Source of the DNA: Cryomorphaceae bacterium
GTDB taxonomy: Bacteria; Bacteroidota; Bacteroidia; Flavobacteriales_D; Crocinitomicaceae
Reading direction: 5' to 3'
Assembly (NCBI GenBank): GCA_027490665.1
Contig: JAIXXP010000099.1
Coordinates: forward strand, 1-54,203
DNA: 54,203 bases
Below, one piece after another: positions 14,549-23,753 of the stretch; position 1 is the stretch's first letter; every line of letters starts with the position of its first letter. The position numbers and the translations under genes were made by a program. The notes under the pieces are model-generated. The model saw only the letters and a list, made by a program, of their open reading frames with translations, was not told the DNA's origin and made no database searches.

Positions 14549-16447
14549 ATGAAGAATTCTTTATTACTCCTCTTTTTTGGTCTATTTATTGCCTTCTCTG
14601 GCCGCGCGCACAAAGACCTCGCAATCCCTGTATCTAAAAAAATCGAAGGTTTTCTTGTTGATTTCAAGACCAAGTCTGAAGTAGAAGAGGTTGAGGTGCA
14701 ACTCAAATCTGCCGTTACTGGAAAAGTATATACTGCAGAAACCGACGAAAACGGAAAATTCACCTTCCGCAATGTACCTATCGGAAAGTCTACCATTAAG
14801 CTCATTGACAAAGATTACCGCGCAGCGGTCTTGAAAGTTTTCGAAACCAACGAAAAACACCTTGTTCACTATACATTTAGTAAGACAGATCCTTTTAAAG
14901 CACAGTTGAAAGTTTCTTGGTTGTTCAATTGGGGCGACTACCAAGGTAAAGAACATTACTGGTCACATATGGTAGCTCGCATCATTCTCGTGATTTACGG
15001 TTTGTGTTTGGTCTTGATTTTCTTCTACAGCGTGATCCAATTGAGTTTGGCCATCGCTTATGTTAAGAACAAGAAAAAACAACAAAGCCGCGTTACCCCA
15101 CCATTTGATCTAGCAAATGCACCTAAAGTAACCGTGCAATTGCCAATGTTCAACGAAATGTACGTGGCTGAGCGGATCATCGAAACTTGTGCAGAAATAG
15201 ACTACCCTCGAGACAAATTCCAAATCCAAGTCCTAGACGACTCCACCGACGAAACCAAAGACATCATTGCCAACAAATGTGCAGAAGTGGCTGCGCGTGG
15301 TATCAATATTCAACATGTGCATCGTACAGACCGCACGGGTTACAAAGCAGGTGCTTTGGATTGTGCGATGGACAAAGTTGAGGGCGAATTCATTGCTATT
15401 TTCGATGCCGATTTTGTGCCGAGCAAAGATTTCTTATTGCGCACCATTCCATATTTTACTGAAAATGTGGGCGTAGTACAAACGCGTTGGGGGCACCTCA
15501 ATAAAGATTATTCCTTGCTTACTGAATTGCAAGCATTTGGTTTGAACGGACACTTCGCCATTGAGCAAGGTGGTCGCAATGCAAGTGGGCACTACATCAA
15601 TTTCAACGGAACAGCAGGCGTTTGGCGCCGCGCCACCATCGACGACGCAGGCGGTTGGGAACACGACACCATCACCGAAGACCTCGACCTCAGCTACCGC
15701 GCCCAAATGAAAGGCTGGCGCTTTGTGTACTTAGAAGAAGTAGAGTCTCCGGCAGAATTGCCGATCACGATGTCTGCACTCAAAAGCCAACAACACCGCT
15801 GGATGAAAGGCGGAGCAGAGGTATTCATCAAGATGTGGAAGCGCTTGGCAACTACAAAAGGACTCAAAATTGGAGACCGCATTCACGGGTTGGCGCATCT
15901 TTTCAACTCATCGGTATTTGTATTCATCTTGATCCTTTCTTTACTCAGTTTGGCGGTATTGCACATCAAAGATTCTTTCTCTGATCTCAATATCTATATC
16001 AAGTACGGGATGTATTTCTTCTCGAGCACCATCTTCTTGGGCTTCTATTACTGGAACTCTTTCCGCGATAAGCGCGGCAACTTCTTCGGAGACCTCTTCC
16101 GTTTCTTGGGTCGTTTTGTACAGTTCCTCACTGTTTCTATGGCGTTGGGCCTCAGCAATGCTGTTGCTGTTATTGAAGGCTATCTTGGTATCAAAAGTTC
16201 TTTTGTCCGCACACCGAAGTTCAATGTGGCTAAAAAAGATGAATTCAAAGGCAATAAGTACGACAAGAAAAGCCTGTCAATCATCAATATTTTGGAAGGC
16301 ACGTTTATGGTTGTGTTCGGATTTACTGCGGTCAACAGAGCTATCTACGGCGACTTAGGAATGGTACCGTTTCACGTAATGCTCGCTGTAGGTTATGGAA
16401 TCATTTTCTTTAATACGCTTAAAGAAAACCGCAGCCAACAAGCGTAA
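14549..16447 (+). CDS. GT2 glycosyltransferase with N-terminal carboxypeptidase-regulatory-like domain
   Basis: This is a 632-residue protein from the ATG at 14549, chosen because MKNSLLLLFFGLFIAFSGRA is a clean signal or anchor sequence; the frame is open 36 nt further. Order: signal 1-20; a CarboxypepD_reg-like beta-sandwich ~32-105 (IEGFLVDFKTKSEVEEVEVQ, ETDENGKFTFRNVPIGKSTI); a membrane segment ~140-168; a GT2 domain ~185-410 with LPMFNE, VLDDSTDE, IFDADFVP, TEDLDLSYRAQ and QQHRWMKGG; then several C-terminal membrane helices. It is a processive, cellulose-synthase-like beta-glycosyltransferase by motif. In typical Bacteroidota relatives the protein starts at the first membrane helix, so the extracytoplasmic ~130-residue head is an addition. 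The sugar product is unknown. Confidence 0.85.
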   Translation: MKNSLLLLFFGLFIAFSGRAHKDLAIPVSKKIEGFLVDFKTKSEVEEVEVQLKSAVTGKVYTAETDENGKFTFRNVPIGKSTIKLIDKDYRAAVLKVFETNEKHLVHYTFSKTDPFKAQLKVSWLFNWGDYQGKEHYWSHMVARIILVIYGLCLVLIFFYSVIQLSLAIAYVKNKKKQQSRVTPPFDLANAPKVTVQLPMFNEMYVAERIIETCAEIDYPRDKFQIQVLDDSTDETKDIIANKCAEVAARGINIQHVHRTDRTGYKAGALDCAMDKVEGEFIAIFDADFVPSKDFLLRTIPYFTENVGVVQTRWGHLNKDYSLLTELQAFGLNGHFAIEQGGRNASGHYINFNGTAGVWRRATIDDAGGWEHDTITEDLDLSYRAQMKGWRFVYLEEVESPAELPITMSALKSQQHRWMKGGAEVFIKMWKRLATTKGLKIGDRIHGLAHLFNSSVFVFILILSLLSLAVLHIKDSFSDLNIYIKYGMYFFSSTIFLGFYYWNSFRDKRGNFFGDLFRFLGRFVQFLTVSMALGLSNAVAVIEGYLGIKSSFVRTPKFNVAKKDEFKGNKYDKKSLSIINILEGTFMVVFGFTAVNRAIYGDLGMVPFHVMLAVGYGIIFFNTLKENRSQQA

Positions 16448-16450
16448 TGG

Positions 16451-16837
16451 TTATTCTTTAACGATGCTAAGGCTCTCGAGCTTGGTTTCGTACTTGCCGC
16501 TTCTGAATTGAAAAGTACTGCGGTAACAGCTTCCTTTTGCAACGTAGGACCCAATTACGGTTCCGCTCCCTTCTACTGACTTTGCGTTTTTATATCGTAT
16601 AGTAAAAGTTCCTTTTGGATTTTTTTGAAAAAAGCTATTTAAGATCATTTCGGCCTGAGAAAGTGGATAAGCACCATCAGAACCAGGAACTTGAAGTACA
16701 ATTTTGTCTTTACCAAGATTGACTATGGTGTGCGCATCGTTTGTTTCCATCCCTCGCTGAATAGTTGAGTAAGGGATATCGCCACTAAAGCTTAGTGAAA
16801 TCAAGAGAATACTAAAGAAACTGTAAATTGCGTTCAT
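16451..16837 (-). CDS. DUF4783-family exported protein
   Basis: This 128-residue protein has an N-terminal signal (MNAIYSFFSILLISLSFSG) followed by a ~105-residue domain of the DUF4783 type found across Bacteroidota: IVNLGKDKIVLQVPG, YPLSQAEMILNSFFQKNPKG and an RYKNAKSVEGSG strand, giving an NTF2-like alpha+beta fold by family knowledge. It is probably periplasmic. Role is unknown. A TAAGTTTG box ends 4 nt before the ATG, which supports the start and predicts a leaderless message. It is convergent with the glycosyltransferase, 3 bp apart. Confidence 0.75.
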   Translation of the reverse strand: MNAIYSFFSILLISLSFSGDIPYSTIQRGMETNDAHTIVNLGKDKIVLQVPGSDGAYPLSQAEMILNSFFQKNPKGTFTIRYKNAKSVEGSGTVIGSYVAKGSCYRSTFQFRSGKYETKLESLSIVKE

Positions 16838-16841
16838 GCCA

Positions 16842-16849
16842 CAAACTTA
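16842..16849 (-). promoter_or_regulatory. -7 box four nt before the DUF4783 start
   Basis: TAAGTTTG on the minus strand, then TGGC and ATG (16837). Confidence 0.45.
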
Positions 16850-16864
16850 ACAAAAATGATGCCG

Positions 16865-16882
16865 TAAATTTGGCTAAATTTG
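16865..16882 (+). promoter_or_regulatory. Two tandem -7 boxes in front of cysS
   Basis: TAAATTTG occurs at 16865-16872 and again at 16875-16882, 10 bp apart, with the cysS ATG 18 nt after the second. Confidence 0.45.
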
Positions 16883-16900
16883 TCAGAATAATCGCACAAA

Positions 16901-18364
16901 ATGAAAGCTCAGCAAGACCAACTCGTCATCTATAATAGTTTGAAAGGAGAAAAAGAACCTTTTGTCCCGATGGTGGAGGGAAAGGTCGGCATGTATGTGT
17001 GTGGCCCAACGCTTTATAGCGAGCCTCATATGGGCAATATGCGCACTTTCATCAATTTTGACCTCATTTACCGCTACCTTTTACATTTGGGTTTCAGCGT
17101 TAAATACGTGCGCAATGTAACCGATGCTGGCCACATCACTAATTCAGCTGGTCAAGAGGTAGATAGCATTGGCGTCGCAGCTAAAGCAGAGCAGCTTCAA
17201 TCTTTAGAAATTGTCTATAAATACGCTGTTAAGTTCCAAGAACTCCAGCGTGTATACAATATGTTGCCTCCAAGCATTGAGCCAACAGCAACACAGCACA
17301 TTCAGGAGCAAATCGAAATCATCGAGCAAATCATTACCAACGGCTATGCTTATGAAGTAAACGGCTCTGTTTATTTTGATACGCGCCGTTACATGCAAGA
17401 CTACAACTACGGTATTTTAAGTGGCCGCAAGGTAGACGAGCTCGAAAACGAAACCCGTACGCTCAACGCCCAAGACGAAAAGCGTTTCTTTGCCGATTTT
17501 GCACTCTGGAAAAAAGCCAACCCAGACGACATGCAAATTTGGCGCTCGCCTTGGGGCAACGGCAACCCTGGTTGGCACATCGAATGTACTGCCATGAGCA
17601 CCAAATACCTCGGCAAACAATTCGATATCCACGGCGGCGGTATGGATCTCAAATTTCCGCACCACGAAGACGAAATTGCGCAAAGCTGTGGTTCTTTTGG
17701 CTGTAACCCAGCCCGCTACTGGATGCATGCCAACATGCTCAATGTCAATGGGCAAAAAATGTCTAAATCGTTTGGCAATTATTTCTTACCAAAGCAAATC
17801 CTCGACGGCACAACCGGATTATTTGAAAAGTCGTATTCTGCAAATGTGGTGCGTTTTTTCATGATGCAGGCCCATTACCGCAGCAACCTAGATTTTACGC
17901 AAGAGGCCTTAAATGCTTCGGAAAAAGGATATGCGCGTTTAATTGAAGGGTTCAAAACACTGGAAAATCTTCCAACCACCACCTCTTCTTTTGACGTTGC
18001 GGCACTAATTGGTTCTTTTTACAAAGCCATGAATGACGACTTCAATGCGCCAATTTTGGTGGCCAACTTATTTGAAGCTGTCAAGCAAATCAATTTAGTC
18101 AAGGATGGCAATGCAAGTATTTCCGCTGATGACAAGACCGAATTAAAAGCGGCTATGGAAATTTTCATACATGAGGTACTTGGTCTGGCACCAGAAAACA
18201 CCGCCACTGAAACGCGTTTGGCACCCGTCATGGATCTCGTTTTAGATTTGCGTCAGCAAGCCCGCACCAACAAAGACTGGACAACCTCAGATCAAATCCG
18301 AGATGGTTTAGCAAAAGCCGGTATTGTTGTAAAAGACGGTAAGGAAGGTACTACTTGGAGCTAA
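16901..18364 (+). CDS. cysS: Cysteine--tRNA ligase
   Basis: This 487-residue class I aminoacyl-tRNA synthetase charges tRNA-Cys. It is complete: [18 protein letters not shown] contains the zinc-ligand Cys34 and the HIGH-box variant [17 protein letters not shown] holds further zinc ligands, HHEDEIAQS follows, and [10 protein letters not shown] is the KMSKS loop. The C-terminal DALR-type helical domain ends [20 protein letters not shown]. Length is normal. It is probably monocistronic, with a convergent neighbour 10 bp downstream. Confidence 0.98.
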   Translation: MKAQQDQLVIYNSLKGEKEPFVPMVEGKVGMYVCGPTLYSEPHMGNMRTFINFDLIYRYLLHLGFSVKYVRNVTDAGHITNSAGQEVDSIGVAAKAEQLQSLEIVYKYAVKFQELQRVYNMLPPSIEPTATQHIQEQIEIIEQIITNGYAYEVNGSVYFDTRRYMQDYNYGILSGRKVDELENETRTLNAQDEKRFFADFALWKKANPDDMQIWRSPWGNGNPGWHIECTAMSTKYLGKQFDIHGGGMDLKFPHHEDEIAQSCGSFGCNPARYWMHANMLNVNGQKMSKSFGNYFLPKQILDGTTGLFEKSYSANVVRFFMMQAHYRSNLDFTQEALNASEKGYARLIEGFKTLENLPTTTSSFDVAALIGSFYKAMNDDFNAPILVANLFEAVKQINLVKDGNASISADDKTELKAAMEIFIHEVLGLAPENTATETRLAPVMDLVLDLRQQARTNKDWTTSDQIRDGLAKAGIVVKDGKEGTTWS

Positions 18365-18374
18365 ATCGAAAATT

Positions 18375-19145
18375 TTAAGCTTGTAGTTTTGCAAGAACGC
18401 CATTCCAGAGTGCATAGCGTTTTTCTAGGGCTTGGATTGAAACATCAGTAGCTTCTTGCCATTTCACTAGATCTGAGCCACAAATTTCTTCCATCATTTT
18501 TAGGGAAATAGGGCCGTGGTCGCCGCCATCAACCTCGATGTGTCTTTCTAAATAATAAAGAAGTTTATCGATGTTGCTTTGCCCTTGCCCTTGCATTTCG
18601 CGCAAGATTTCGATGAACATATCGGGGATGAGGTCTTCTCTGCCAAAGGTAAACAATGCCGCAATTTTGTGCAGCTGCCCACCTTCTATGGTTTCAAATG
18701 TGAAGCGTACAAATGCTCGGGTTTCTTCGCGAATTTCTAATTGGTAAAGCGCTTCGTCTAGGGGTTTGCCATAAGAAAGCCATTCGGTCAGTTGATGTAT
18801 CGGAAGTGTATCTGCACCAATTTGTTGCATGGCCTCGAGGTACATTTCAAAGTGGCTGAGCACCCTTCCGTCTTTGTCAAGATCGGTTTCTTCTCCGAGT
18901 ACAATTTCGTTGATAAACCTGCGCGTTACAGGCGATCCTTTTGGTGACCAAGGAACTTCGACGCAAGTAAGTGCGCGTTGCAGGGCCTTGAGTAGGCTCA
19001 TGAAATCCCAAACGGCGAAAATGTGTTGCTCCATAAAGCACTGGAAATCTTCGATGTGCTTGATTTGTGCGTACATTGGGTGCGCTAATAACTTGGTGCG
19101 GTGTGCACTTAGTGCTGTTTGCAGTTGGTCTATTTGTGGGCTCAT
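18375..19145 (-). CDS. DUF3050 protein (haem-oxygenase-like fold)
   Basis: This 256-residue protein matches DUF3050. The N-terminal region has LLAHPMYAQIKHIEDFQCFM, then EQHIFAVWDFMSLLKALQR, PWSPKGSPVTRRFINEIVLG and EETD, followed by HFEMYLEAMQQIGAD and a later LERHIEVDGGDHGPIS. The conserved His/Glu residues fit the haem-oxygenase-like helical fold, some members of which bind a di-iron centre. The reaction is unknown. The protein looks cytoplasmic. It follows aspS on the same strand after 25 bp and may be cotranscribed with it. Confidence 0.8.
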   Translation of the reverse strand: MSPQIDQLQTALSAHRTKLLAHPMYAQIKHIEDFQCFMEQHIFAVWDFMSLLKALQRALTCVEVPWSPKGSPVTRRFINEIVLGEETDLDKDGRVLSHFEMYLEAMQQIGADTLPIHQLTEWLSYGKPLDEALYQLEIREETRAFVRFTFETIEGGQLHKIAALFTFGREDLIPDMFIEILREMQGQGQSNIDKLLYYLERHIEVDGGDHGPISLKMMEEICGSDLVKWQEATDVSIQALEKRYALWNGVLAKLQA

Positions 19146-19170
19146 GATTTTACAACAATTAAGTAGCTGC

Positions 19171-20916
19171 TTAGTTGAGCTTAAGGCCTAATTCTTTGAG
19201 TTGGGCTTCGTTCAATGGCGATGGTGCATCGATCATGGTGTCGCGGCCTGAGTTGTTTTTCGGAAAAGCGATGTAGTCGCGGATAGACTCCGAGCCACCC
19301 ATGGTAGCCACCAAGCGGTCAAGACCAAAGGCCAATCCACCGTGTGGAGGAGCACCGTATTCAAATGCAGACATTAAAAAGCCAAATTGTGCTTGTGCTT
19401 CTTCTTTACTGAAACCGAGGAGGTCGAACATTCTGGATTGGAGTGCGCGGTCGTGGATACGTATAGAACCTCCACCGAGCTCTACGCCGTTCATGGCAAG
19501 GTCATAGGCGTTGGCGCGAACTTTGCCAGGATCGGTATCAATGAGGTGCATGTCTTCGGGTTTAGGCGAAGTAAATGGGTGGTGCATGGCGTGGTAGCGG
19601 CCGCTTTCTTCGTCCCATTCAAGTAACGGGAAGTCCATAACCCAAAGTGGTTTGAATACGTTAGGATCGCGCAAGCCAAGTTGGGCGGCGAGGTGCAAAC
19701 GCAGCTCATTGAGTTGTTTGCGTGTTTTGGCAAGATCGCCAGACAAAAGTAAAAGGAGGTCTCCGGCCTTTGCATTGGCGCGTTCTGCCATTGCGCGAAG
19801 GTCATCTTCGGAATAGAATTTATCTACACTCGACTTAAATGTTCCGTCTGTATTACACTTGATATAAACCAAGCCTTTAGCGCCAATTTGCGGACGCTTC
19901 ACCCATTCGGTGAGTTCGTCGAGTTGTTTGCGGGTGTATTCGCTGCAGCCTTCTGCATTGATGGCTAATACGGCTTCTGCACTATTGAAAACAACGAAAT
20001 CGTTTTGTTGAGCAAGCGCGGTGAGGTCTACGAACTCCATGCCAAAACGGATGTCTGGTTTGTCTGAGCCGTAGCGTTCCATGGCTTCTGCGTAGGTCAT
20101 GCGAGGGAAAGCGCCTTCGAATTTGACTCCGCGAACGGTTTCAAAGAGGTGCTTGATGAGGCCTTCGAACATATTGAGGATGTCGTTTTGCTCCACAAAT
20201 GCCATTTCGCAGTCGATTTGGGTAAACTCTGGTTGGCGGTCTGCACGGAGGTCTTCGTCGCGGAAACACTTGACAATTTGGTAGTAGCGGTCAAAACCAC
20301 TCACCATAAGCAATTGCTTGAAAGTTTGTGGCGACTGCGGAAGCGCATAAAACTGCCCTTCGTTCATGCGGCTAGGCACTACAAAGTCGCGGGCGCCTTC
20401 TGGCGTAGACTTGATAAGCACAGGAGTTTCTACATCCAAGAATTCTTTGGAGTCAAGGTATTTGCGGGTTTCAAGTGCGACTTGATTGCGCAAACGTAAT
20501 TTTTCTAAAACTGGGTTGCGACGCAAGTCTAGGTAACGGTATTGCATGCGCAGTTCGTCGCCACCATCGGTATCGTCTTCGATGGTAAATGGGGGCAACT
20601 TAGCTGCGTTGAGAACAGTGAGGTTGGTTACGTTGATTTCGATTTCACCCGTTGGGATATTTTTGTTTTTGCTGCTGCGTTCAATGACTTCTCCTTCTAC
20701 TTGGATCACGAACTCACGACCCAATTTGCGGGCTTGTTCGCACAAAGCGGCATTGCTTTCCATATTGAAGGCCAATTGGGTGAGGCCATAGCGGTCTCGG
20801 AGGTCAATGAAGGTCATGCCGCCGAGGTCGCGGGAGCGTTGCATCCAGCCAGCTAACGTGACTTTTGTTCCTATATGTTCTAATCTTAATTCTCCGCAAG
20901 TGTGTGAGCGATACAT
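19171..20916 (-). CDS. aspS: Aspartate--tRNA ligase
   Basis: This is a 581-residue class IIb synthetase from the ATG at 20916 ([20 protein letters not shown]), the conserved AspS N-terminus. The frame extends 33 nt further, but a TACCTTTG box (20944-20937, minus strand) lies 20 nt before this ATG. The OB-fold anticodon-binding domain ([20 protein letters not shown]) is followed by the catalytic domain with [25 protein letters not shown] (motif 2), the bacterial GAD insertion, and [15 protein letters not shown] (motif 3). It is complete and of normal length. Confidence 0.98.
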   Translation of the reverse strand: MYRSHTCGELRLEHIGTKVTLAGWMQRSRDLGGMTFIDLRDRYGLTQLAFNMESNAALCEQARKLGREFVIQVEGEVIERSSKNKNIPTGEIEINVTNLTVLNAAKLPPFTIEDDTDGGDELRMQYRYLDLRRNPVLEKLRLRNQVALETRKYLDSKEFLDVETPVLIKSTPEGARDFVVPSRMNEGQFYALPQSPQTFKQLLMVSGFDRYYQIVKCFRDEDLRADRQPEFTQIDCEMAFVEQNDILNMFEGLIKHLFETVRGVKFEGAFPRMTYAEAMERYGSDKPDIRFGMEFVDLTALAQQNDFVVFNSAEAVLAINAEGCSEYTRKQLDELTEWVKRPQIGAKGLVYIKCNTDGTFKSSVDKFYSEDDLRAMAERANAKAGDLLLLLSGDLAKTRKQLNELRLHLAAQLGLRDPNVFKPLWVMDFPLLEWDEESGRYHAMHHPFTSPKPEDMHLIDTDPGKVRANAYDLAMNGVELGGGSIRIHDRALQSRMFDLLGFSKEEAQAQFGFLMSAFEYGAPPHGGLAFGLDRLVATMGGSESIRDYIAFPKNNSGRDTMIDAPSPLNEAQLKELGLKLN

Positions 20917-20936
20917 AGCCTTTGATTTTGAAGCAA

Positions 20937-20944
20937 CAAAGGTA
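20937..20944 (-). promoter_or_regulatory. -7 box of aspS
   Basis: TACCTTTG on the minus strand, 20 nt before the aspS ATG. Confidence 0.45.
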
Positions 20945-20955
20945 AGCAATCTCGC

Positions 20956-21942
20956 TTAAAAGCCGTTTCGAAGGAGGTAAGAAGTATCGACTAAAGCATT
21001 AAAAAATGCAGTAAGTTGTTGTTTTTCTTTGCTGCTCAAATTGAAGGCAACAATTTGTTGGTTCTGCAGCGGATGGCCTGCTCCCCCTTTTTGGTAATGC
21101 GCAATGACTTCGGCAATGGAATTTTTACTACCGTCGTGCATATACGGATACGTGAGCGGTAGGTTTCTCAACGACGGAATTTTGAATTTACCGATGTCTG
21201 AAGAATCGTGGTGAATGCGAAAGCGCCCTTGGTCTGTTTTACCTTCATAGTTCTCATATAAACCGTTGTTGGCAGCTTCATAGGTTGTGAAATAAGGCGC
21301 CGGATGGCACTTTATGCAGTACAAGTCTTCAGAAAAGATGCGCCAACCTGCAAGTTGATCTTTACTCATGGCCTTTTTATTACCGGCCATGTATTGATCA
21401 AACGGCGCGTTCATAGATAACAAACTTCTTTCGAAAGCTGAAATACTGCGCGTGAGCACCCACGCGTCGAAGTCTCGGCCAAAAATGGCTTGAGCAGCTG
21501 CTTGGTATTCCGGAATTTGACGCAGTTGCTTGAGGAGGATTTTCATGTTGTGCCCCATTTCTACGGGCTCTTGAATAGGCACAATAACTTGCAGCTCGAG
21601 CGTTTGCAAATGCGCATCAAACATAGCCGTTTTTAAAAAAGCAGCATTGAGCAAACTAGGCGCGTTGCGTTCACTAAGCTGCCCGTTGATCCCTTTGCTT
21701 CTGGCGAGGTTGTCGGTAAAAGCTTTTCGGGGGTCGTGGCAAGTGGCACAGGAAACGGTTCCATCTAAGGAAAGACGGGTATCAAAAAAAAGCTTTCTCC
21801 CCAAGGCAATTTTGGCAGCATTTTGCGGGTTGTCTGATGGGGCAGGAATACTAACGAATGTGTTGAGGTCTTGACTACTGCCGCAGCGCAAGGCCAAAAA
21901 GCCAAGGACTAAAACAAGCGCAACAGAGGCAAAGCGCAGCAT
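20956..21942 (-). CDS. Di-haem peroxidase of the MauG/MbnH/CcpA group (lipoprotein)
   Basis: This 328-residue protein has a lipoprotein signal (VLGFLALRC, lipidated Cys20) and two c-haem sites, CATCH (65-69) and CIKCH (209-213). YPYMHDGS near residue 266 is in the region that supplies the second-haem distal ligand. Members include cytochrome c peroxidase, MauG and MbnH. The start lies 3 bp after the stop of an MbnP-like gene. In methanotrophs MbnH oxidises a Trp of MbnP to kynurenine, so the pairing favours an MbnH-type maturation role over simple peroxide detoxification. It is anchored in the periplasm. Which axial ligand is used cannot be decided by eye. Confidence 0.85.
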   Translation of the reverse strand: MLRFASVALVLVLGFLALRCGSSQDLNTFVSIPAPSDNPQNAAKIALGRKLFFDTRLSLDGTVSCATCHDPRKAFTDNLARSKGINGQLSERNAPSLLNAAFLKTAMFDAHLQTLELQVIVPIQEPVEMGHNMKILLKQLRQIPEYQAAAQAIFGRDFDAWVLTRSISAFERSLLSMNAPFDQYMAGNKKAMSKDQLAGWRIFSEDLYCIKCHPAPYFTTYEAANNGLYENYEGKTDQGRFRIHHDSSDIGKFKIPSLRNLPLTYPYMHDGSKNSIAEVIAHYQKGGAGHPLQNQQIVAFNLSSKEKQQLTAFFNALVDTSYLLRNGF

Positions 21943-21945
21943 GAA

Positions 21946-22920
21946 TTAAGGTTTTACAAAGCGAAACGTTTGGCGCAGGCCATTGTCAGTTTCTACCATA
22001 ACCAAATAAATTCCACTTTGAAGTTGTTCGAGCATAATTGTGGCTTTGGTTTCTTTGGATGAAACTTCAACTATTTTTTGTCCGGAATTGGCAAACACAA
22101 CGTAGTTCTTGATCGTTTGGTTGTTTATTACTTGAAAAGTAAATTCACTGTCGGTTTGCATAAAGGCAAGTAGGGAAGCGTTGTTTTGCTGCGTATTGGC
22201 ATTTGCTGCTAATGTGAAAACTTCTTGACTGTTCACATTTTGTAGTATTTGTAGGTTGAGGCCGGCATCGCCGTGAAGAACACCAACACTAGAAAGCGGC
22301 ATTTGATTGAGCCAGCGGTCGATATTGCAGGTGTAGTTGAGGTCAATTTGATTGCCGGTGTTGGTTTGAATACTAGGCAGCGTGACACTTTGCTGGTTAT
22401 TGTTGCCGAGGTTGTGCATTTCAAAATAGGCATTGGGAACACCATCGTTGTTGCTGTCGGCTTTGCCACCGATGATCATGTGCATGTAACCAAAGGCCCA
22501 GCCCCAATACATGGATGGGCTCTGAAAGCTGAGCGCATGGGAATCAGGGTAGGTAGAGATGTCTTGTGCGAGTGTACCAGATTGCGTGTTGTAGCGCTTA
22601 GGAACGCCAACCGTAAAATTGATTGAGTCTAGCTGGTTGATATTTAAATTGCCTAGATAAAGGCTGTGTTGTTCAGGTGTGACCAACCAGATGTCGGTTG
22701 GGAAGTTGGTTTGCAAGCCGTTGTCATGGAAAAGCTTGACGTCTGAAATGTAGTAATTGAAGTGTTCAATATTGACTGCAATGCCGTCGTTACCAACAAA
22801 GTTTTGGTTCAAAGCAAAAGGTTGAGTGCCAAAAAACGGATCAATATTTAGAAAAATATCTTTTTGAGCCCATGTAAAAATGGAGGTCATTAAACCTAGC
22901 GTCAGCAACAAATTTCTCAT
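21946..22920 (-). CDS. MbnP-like copper-binding protein with T9SS type A sorting domain
   Basis: This 324-residue protein has a signal peptide (MRNLLLTLGLMTSIFTWAQ). The MbnP-like domain covers ~20-245, with VNIEHFNYYISDVKL, the characteristic PSMYWGWAFGYMHMIIGG (135-152, Trp139 and Trp141), a DSNNDG calcium-type loop, and paired His residues. A T9SS-type C-terminal domain follows (~250-324, GQKIVEVSSKETKATIMLEQ). In the founding family a Trp in this region becomes kynurenine and helps bind copper. The partner di-haem gene follows after 3 bp. The start overlaps the stop of the upstream methyltransferase gene by 4 bp, so the three are one operon. T9SS export would place it outside the outer membrane, away from its periplasmic partner. 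Confidence 0.8.
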   Translation of the reverse strand: MRNLLLTLGLMTSIFTWAQKDIFLNIDPFFGTQPFALNQNFVGNDGIAVNIEHFNYYISDVKLFHDNGLQTNFPTDIWLVTPEQHSLYLGNLNINQLDSINFTVGVPKRYNTQSGTLAQDISTYPDSHALSFQSPSMYWGWAFGYMHMIIGGKADSNNDGVPNAYFEMHNLGNNNQQSVTLPSIQTNTGNQIDLNYTCNIDRWLNQMPLSSVGVLHGDAGLNLQILQNVNSQEVFTLAANANTQQNNASLLAFMQTDSEFTFQVINNQTIKNYVVFANSGQKIVEVSSKETKATIMLEQLQSGIYLVMVETDNGLRQTFRFVKP

Positions 22921-23696
22921 GCAAGTGGTTTTTTAAAGATGTAGAGGATTTCTTCTTTCATCAGGCGAAAACGCGCGATTTCTTCTTGCGAGTAATGTGC
23001 GTTGAGGTCAAATGCGGTAGTTTGAAAACCAACGCGTTCTAAATAAGTAGGGTAGTCTTTGCCAAAAAGGCGGACGTGGTCTTTTTGCCAATAATGCAGT
23101 TCGCGGTCTGCTTCTGTGACAATAGAAGGATCTTCGTAGGTGGTTTCTCGGGAGAAATCTTGGGGCACTTGCATGATAGCCCAACCACCCGGTTTTAAAA
23201 CCCTGAAAAGTTCGGACATGCATTGAATAGGGTCTTGAACGTGTTCCATGACATGGTTACAAAAAACAACATCAAAACGGTCGTTTTCGAGTGGAATTTG
23301 GTGGAGGTCAAAATGCAGATCGGCAATCGGCGACACGAGGTCTGCGGTGAGGTAATTGAGGTTTTTCTGTGCCTTGAAGCGATCGATGAAGCACTGCTCA
23401 GGCGCCATGTGCAGCACAGATAGGTTGGCTTGTGTAAAAAAGTTGCTGTGGTTTTTGAGGTAAAGCCACATGAGGCGGTGGCGCTCTAAGGTGAGGTCAT
23501 AGGGGCACAACACGTTGTCGCGGTGAGCGACTTCAGAACCGTAAGAAAGGAACTTGGAAAAAGATTTTTCGCAAACAGGGCAGCTCACAGCGTTACCGCG
23601 GTAAAGTGCTGGGGCGAAAATGCGAAAGATATAGCTGAGCCGAATCAAGAGCGGCCGAGGTAGCTTGTTGAGTAGGAATTTATAAAGTTTCTTCAC
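22917..23696 (-). CDS. SAM-dependent methyltransferase (Methyltransf_11 type)
   Basis: This 259-residue protein starts at GTG (23696). A TAACTTTG box ends exactly 4 nt before it, which supports this start. The basic N-terminus (MKKLYKFLLNKLPRPLLIRL) precedes a probable zinc-binding CPVC...C segment. The methyltransferase core has LSVLHMAPEQCF, NYLTADLVSP, FDVVFCNHVMEHVQDP and LKPGGWAIMQVPQ. The substrate is unknown. The MEHV motif and the zinc-like head are common in cell-surface-glycan methyltransferases. It is first in an operon with the MbnP/MbnH-like genes, overlapping the next by 4 bp, without an obvious link to copper. Confidence 0.8.
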   Translation of the reverse strand: MKKLYKFLLNKLPRPLLIRLSYIFRIFAPALYRGNAVSCPVCEKSFSKFLSYGSEVAHRDNVLCPYDLTLERHRLMWLYLKNHSNFFTQANLSVLHMAPEQCFIDRFKAQKNLNYLTADLVSPIADLHFDLHQIPLENDRFDVVFCNHVMEHVQDPIQCMSELFRVLKPGGWAIMQVPQDFSRETTYEDPSIVTEADRELHYWQKDHVRLFGKDYPTYLERVGFQTTAFDLNAHYSQEEIARFRLMKEEILYIFKKPLA

Positions 23697-23700
23697 ATTT

Positions 23701-23708
23701 CAAAGTTA
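23701..23708 (-). promoter_or_regulatory. -7 box four nt before a GTG start
   Basis: TAACTTTG on the minus strand, then AAAT and GTG (23696). It supports leaderless transcription of the methyltransferase-MbnP-MbnH unit. Confidence 0.5.
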
Positions 23709-23731
23709 ACCTTTTCAATAGAGAATATCGC

Positions 23732-23739
23732 TAATTTTG
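23732..23739 (+). promoter_or_regulatory. -7 box of the S9 peptidase gene
   Basis: TAATTTTG, 14 nt before the ATG at 23754. Confidence 0.4.
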
Positions 23740-23753
23740 CGAGAAATCACGCT

